Origin: Sphingomonas faeni
GTDB lineage: Bacteria > Pseudomonadota > Alphaproteobacteria > Sphingomonadales > Sphingomonadaceae
Length of the DNA: 64,000 nt
Assembly (NCBI RefSeq): GCF_023195535.1
Contig: NZ_JALPNF010000010.1
Coordinates: 43,388-107,387 of the forward strand
Direction: 5' to 3'
This document shows positions 60,550-64,000 of this stretch, in pieces. The translations under genes and the position numbers were made by a program. How positions within the stretch are numbered: the first letter of the stretch is position 1; every line of letters starts with the position of its first letter. Below the pieces are notes generated by a model that saw only the letters and a program-made list of their open reading frames with translations, was not told the origin of the DNA and searched no databases.

Positions 60550-61296
60550 ATGGATCATCGTCACCACCGCGCGACCACGTCGCCGACGCGCTTCACCCTG
60601 AGGCGGTTTCCGGTGCGAGCGATGGTCGCCGTCGCGGTTGCCAGCGCGTTGGCGGCATCGCCAGCCGTGGCCCAATCCGAGCATGAGGTGCTGCCGACGC
60701 CGGCATCGCTAACGCAGGTCCTGTCCTGCCAGTCGCGCGACGCGCTCGGAACCTTCGCCGAGTTGCTTTTCTTGCAGTATCGCCCGCCAGCGTGGATGCG
60801 CCCGAGTAAACTTCCTAAGGCGCTCGACGGCATGATAGGGTTGTATGGCTTCGCGGTCGAGGGCAACGTCTCGGTGTTCGAGGAGCCGGTCGACCACGTC
60901 TATTTCATGAGCGACTGGGTCGTTGCGCTGCTACCCCGCGCAAGCGCCGAGCGGGTGATTGCTGCCCAGAAGATGACGCGGGCGCCGATCGCGATCACGG
61001 AACAATATTACCGCTTTGTCGATCCCGAAACCGGGCCGATGATCGGCGGGTTCGCGCCGACCGTTGCTGCGATGGCGAAAATGTTAGTCGATGCCTTCGG
61101 CGGCGATCCGGCCGCGAAGTCTGCGAAGGTGCCGCCATCGACGGATCCGAAAATGCTCCTGGTCGGGTGCAATTACGCCGTGGCGTCGCAGGAAGATTTT
61201 CTAGATGCGGCACGTGGCGCCGAGGATACCATGCGCAAGGCAGGCGCGGATATCCGGCGGATGGCCGAAGAAGGTGAGGCTCGCCCGCCACGGTGA
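60550..61296 (+). CDS. hypothetical secreted protein
   Basis: A 248-residue protein with a basic N-terminus and a signal peptide (cut after AVAQ, about 42). Two cysteines (LSCQSRDAL and VGCNYAV) are present. No domain recognised. The ATG at 60550 is one choice; an ATG at 60499 overlaps the preceding stop. It follows the other secreted gene closely, so the two may be partners. Confidence 0.6.
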   Translation: MDHRHHRATTSPTRFTLRRFPVRAMVAVAVASALAASPAVAQSEHEVLPTPASLTQVLSCQSRDALGTFAELLFLQYRPPAWMRPSKLPKALDGMIGLYGFAVEGNVSVFEEPVDHVYFMSDWVVALLPRASAERVIAAQKMTRAPIAITEQYYRFVDPETGPMIGGFAPTVAAMAKMLVDAFGGDPAAKSAKVPPSTDPKMLLVGCNYAVASQEDFLDAARGAEDTMRKAGADIRRMAEEGEARPPR

Positions 61297-61613
61297 TCGT
61301 CTTGCGGAAGGCGCAGCCGGGAGTACCGTAATTTCAGTGCGACCTGGCAGGATGCCTTCGGATTGCGCAGACCTCCCAATCGCCCCGCATCCACGGAATG
61401 CATCATTCCGACCGTCTAGTCGACGGGAGTTGCCATCTAAAACACGGCGCGCCGATACGTCGAAGACTTTTACCGCTGTCGGACGGCCGAGAAACTAACG
61501 AAGATACCCCGAACTATTCCTGTCGCCAAACTCGGGCGAACGCCCAAGAGCAACCCTGACTAGTATCCCGAATCCTCTGGTATCCTAAACTCTCTTTAGA
61601 CAGAGCAATAGCG
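61297..61613. other. intergenic region, no gene seen
   Basis: About 315 bases with only short, low-quality open frames. It becomes markedly AT-richer toward 61560. No promoter, repeat or RNA signal was clear. Confidence 0.5.
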
Positions 61614-61826
61614 TCATTTTCCGTCTACTTCTCGAATAATGGTGTGAAGCCACTTTAGCAGAAGCGTTGCTGACAAAATGGCAACCCAAGAAAATATAGG
61701 ATCCGCTTCTTGGACTAAACCGACCTGAGCAATCCAAATTGTGGCGGTCAGTATTGCCATTGTAAGCGATGTTAACAATATTTTTCCCGCTCTCGCTTCC
61801 GATCGCCAGAGCAAATCGCAAAGCAA
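61614..61826 (-). CDS. possible small membrane protein in an AT-rich patch
   Basis: A possible 70-residue protein with two membrane helices (KILLTSLTMAILTATIWIAQ and IFSWVAILSATLLLKWLHTI). The frame continues upstream to about 61876 (IIESINILLALFIALLCDLL), giving a third helix but only ATT or ATA starts; GGGAG lies ahead of the ATT. The region is AT-rich compared with all neighbours, suggesting recent transfer. Confidence 0.4.
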   Translation of the reverse strand: MLCDLLWRSEARAGKILLTSLTMAILTATIWIAQVGLVQEADPIFSWVAILSATLLLKWLHTIIREVDGK

Positions 61827-61908
61827 CGCTATAAATAGCGCAAGAAGGATATTAATAGATTCTATAATCTAAAAAACTCCCGTTTGCATTACAAATATGA
61901 ATTCAAAG

Positions 61909-62622
61909 TCAAGTTCGTGGGCGCCTGTCGAGAGTTCCGCTTGCCGCCCGACTGGCCGCGTGGAACTCAACACGCCGGAACAGCAGGTCGAGGTCTTCCC
62001 GGCTCACATCGAAGGTTTCTCCGAGATCCGCGAGCGCAAGGTCAATGTCTAGGGGGTGCGGGATGCTTAACTCGGATGCAGCAAGCTTGTGACCTACTAC
62101 CGGGACTGCGCGGTGCGGGTAGGAATGGCCCGAAACCCGGTGGAACGCGATGCCAGCCAAGATCAGGATCAGTGAATTAACGCCGACCGGGACGAGAGGG
62201 AAAGCGTAACCAGCTTCCAGCACTGAAGGCCCACCGATCACTGCTGTCAACGCAGCAGCCCCGCCGGGGGGATGCAGGCAGCGTAGGAGCGACATGACCA
62301 GAATTGCCCCGCCCACAGCAACCCCTGCCGCCAGATACGGTATGGGTACGAAGCGGGCCGCTGTTACGCCGACCAGCGCCGATATGATGTTACCGCCGAC
62401 CACCGACCAAGGTTGTGCCAATGGGCTCGCCGGGACGGCAAAAATTAGCACTGCAGAAGCGCCGATCGGCGCCACCAGCAACGGGAGCGGCTCAGATCCG
62501 TGCAGCGCCATAGCGCACACGAGGCTCGTCAGTGCGACCCCGATTACCCCCCCAATACACGCAAAAAGGCGGTCACGCAGGGTTGCACCAGCAAGCATCA
62601 TGGGGAAAAATGGCCGTCTCAT
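61909..62622 (-). CDS. HPP family membrane protein
   Basis: A 237-residue protein with four membrane helices of the HPP family. The signature CLHPPGGAAALTAVIGG is near 115, and LLVAPIGASAVLIFAVP precedes it. Relatives transport nitrite in plastids or are of unknown role in bacteria. A charged C-terminal tail (about 185-237) follows the last helix. It stands alone on the minus strand. Confidence 0.85.
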   Translation of the reverse strand: MRRPFFPMMLAGATLRDRLFACIGGVIGVALTSLVCAMALHGSEPLPLLVAPIGASAVLIFAVPASPLAQPWSVVGGNIISALVGVTAARFVPIPYLAAGVAVGGAILVMSLLRCLHPPGGAAALTAVIGGPSVLEAGYAFPLVPVGVNSLILILAGIAFHRVSGHSYPHRAVPVVGHKLAASELSIPHPLDIDLALADLGETFDVSREDLDLLFRRVEFHAASRAASGTLDRRPRT

Positions 62623-63032
62623 ATTCTCAGATTACCTACAACGATGGAGACCAAACCGCGGTAACCACATCAACTACAACTGCTCAATCGTTAGCAGAAT
62701 TGCCAAGCTCGGTGTGTCGGATATGGCAGGCACGCGACTGAGCCTCCTTACGAACTGAGCTTACGCCGAACCGGACCCTACAACGTTCTACCGATCCCTG
62801 TGCCATGGGGGCATGATCGCGGTCCACGCTGAAGGCGTGACATTAGAACGACTACCCTGTGGCGCTTGGGCAACAGAACCTGGAGCGATCATCAGGAATG
62901 CTTGAGTGCATGTACCATCTGCAATGCATCCGGCTTGAAATCGGCCCCGATTTGCGTCTTCTTCCGCGGTAGGTAGCGGCACCGCGGACACAATCGACAA
63001 TCGATCGGCTGGCTGGCGCATGGGGGGGACAT
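62623..63032. other. intergenic region, no gene seen
   Basis: About 410 bases between the divergent HPP gene and the broken antiporter. Minus-strand frames here lack any family feature. No repeats or RNA signals were noticed. Confidence 0.5.
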
Positions 63033-63389
63033 ATGGCTCTATCTGAGCTGAGCGTAGCATTCTTTTTGCAGGTCTTCGTCATCGTCGCCGCATGCCGTGC
63101 GATGGGCTGAATCATGAAGCGCTTCTTCGATCAACCGCAAGTCATCGGGGAGATGATCGCCGGCGTCATCCTGGGGCCGTCGCTGCTCGGGCTGCTTGCG
63201 CCCGACGTCCAGGCGATGATCTTCCCCAAGGATGCAAAGCCGGTGCTGTATGTCTGTGCCCAGCTCGGCGTCGGGCTCTACATGTTTCTCGTCGGCCTTG
63301 GCCCCTGTTCGAGCTTGTGTATGGTAGAAAAGCGCGGGCGTCTGGCGAGCTTGGCCAGCTTAATGAGGCAGACGATAACGAGGACATAG
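63033..63389 (+). pseudogene. cation/proton antiporter, N-terminal fragment
   Basis: From the ATG at 63033 the frame reads MALSELSVAFFLQVFVIVAA then an in-frame TGA at 63108-63110, where a Trp codon TGG is expected. It resumes as IMKRFFDQPQVIGEMIAGVI through GLYMFLVGL, typical of Kef-type antiporters. The reading then runs into unrelated residues and stops at 63389. Only three helices of about twelve remain, so it is not functional. Confidence 0.7.
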
Positions 63390-63476
63390 TAGCCGCCCCT
63401 GCCAAAGGCCTCGCCTGACATCTCGCGTGGAGTACATATGAGTTAGGGCAGCGCCACCCGCCAACCAGCGAGCTGC

Positions 63477-63881
63477 TGCGATTCAAATCGGACCTTCGGA
63501 GACAGGATCGAGATATGGGATCTGCGAAAGCTCCGCGAGCTGGCCGGCACCGACGCTAAACTTGTCGAAGCGCTAGAAGACCTTGCGTCCGAAACCATTC
63601 TGGACGGGATGATAGAAGAGCGCCTAGCGCCATCGTCCGACGTGCTTCGGGGTACGGTGATCGCCGAACGGCTCCAGGCAACTTCACCGGGCCGGCCGGG
63701 CTGGTTGGCGTTCGAGCAAGGCTGCCATGAAGCGATCCGATTTCTCTTCGGTAGAGAGCTTCATAAACTCGTGACCCAGCAACGCACGGAGGACGGATTG
63801 AACCGAATGGATTTGATCGGACGCATCCGACCGGAGCAGAATTCATTTTGGGCCATGATCTCGTCGGACTTCGTGACGTGA
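63477..63881 (+). pseudogene. unidentified gene fragment, possibly nuclease-like
   Basis: One frame encodes FGDRIEIWDLRKLRELAGTD, then ALEDLASETILDGMIEERLA and TEDGLNRMDLIGRIRPEQNS before a stop at 63881. The sequence looks like part of a larger protein, with no start codon for the N-terminal portion (an ATG occurs only at 63609). Restriction endonuclease-type proteins have a similar order, but I cannot confirm this. Confidence 0.4.
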
Positions 63882-63944
63882 CCCCCGCCTTTCATCCAGC
63901 TGCGACCAGAGACCGACCGTTGTTGTCGCGCAGGAGCGCGGGTG

Positions 63945-63982
63945 AAGCAACGGTCAGGTTTAAACCCGACCGTTGCTTTTCG
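63945..63982 (+). terminator. rho-independent terminator
   Basis: AAGCAACGGTC (63945-63955) pairs with GACCGTTGCTT (63968-63978), around a loop that itself contains GGTTTAAACC. TTTT follows. It is downstream of the fragment ending at 63881, perhaps the original terminator of the lost gene. Confidence 0.75.
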
Positions 63983-64000
63983 AGTTCTGCGGCGAAGGCG

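Noticed and set aside
62852..63115. Minus-strand frames opposite the antiporter fragment
   Set aside because: The plus strand has Kef-type motifs; the minus frames have none.

Overview
The window looks like accessory DNA of a sphingomonad (Alphaproteobacteria, Sphingomonas-type). It is GC-rich throughout. Many predicted proteins resemble sphingomonad ones: CopA and CopB with Met/His-rich repeats, a glutaredoxin-MauE fusion, a TorF-type porin, a MipA protein and a NodT-type outer membrane factor. No rRNA, tRNA or CRISPR array was seen. Four IS families or remnants, two toxin-antitoxin pairs, a tyrosine recombinase and at least ten broken genes point to a plasmid, genomic island or another much-rearranged region. 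All calls come from reading the sequence; no database search was run.

Layout. 0-9 kb: redox and electrophile genes, namely a LysR-controlled PfpI/monooxygenase/SDR cluster, a glutathione-dependent formaldehyde dehydrogenase with its FrmR repressor and three matching operators, and an MDR oxidoreductase divergent from a TetR gene. 9-12.5 kb: an IS481 element beside an inverted fragment of itself, an IS3 element, and debris of a photoactive-yellow-protein-like gene and a GAF gene. 12.5-20 kb: an SDR, a J-domain membrane protein, a lipoprotein, and a recombinase with unknown genes between two paralogous AbrB/PIN toxin-antitoxin pairs that face outward. 20-23 kb: an apparent fluoride riboswitch, a CLC-type channel, and broken DUF190 and TSUP genes. 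23-26 kb: DUF305 protein, secreted beta-propeller, ECF sigma factor and anti-sigma factor. 26-32 kb: a sulfite module (two molybdenum sulfite oxidases, cytochrome c, TDT exporter, LysR). 32.4-38.4 kb: TetR plus an EmrAB-type pump with outer membrane factor and a Gly-rich lipoprotein. 39-48 kb: metal resistance (MerR, glutaredoxin-MauE, Cys-rich peptide, DUF411, DUF305, PepSY, CopB, CopA and a CnrYXH-like sigma system), with the minus-strand operon interrupted at its head by an IS1182 element. 49.7-64 kb: MFS transporter, TerC, MipA, a TspO-like protein, a porin, a GAF/PAS/GGDEF protein, several secreted unknowns, HPP protein and a dead antiporter.

The most interesting signal is a roughly 85-nt element present twice (51622-51704 and 55471-55555). 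Each copy lies upstream of a DUF465-type small gene. Two of its helices are conserved in sequence, and the third keeps its pairing although its sequence has changed. I do not recognise it as a named RNA class. Second is a set of GTGTCA(T/G)AACCG dyads found at two loci 7 kb apart. Third is the fluoride-type riboswitch heading a decaying operon.
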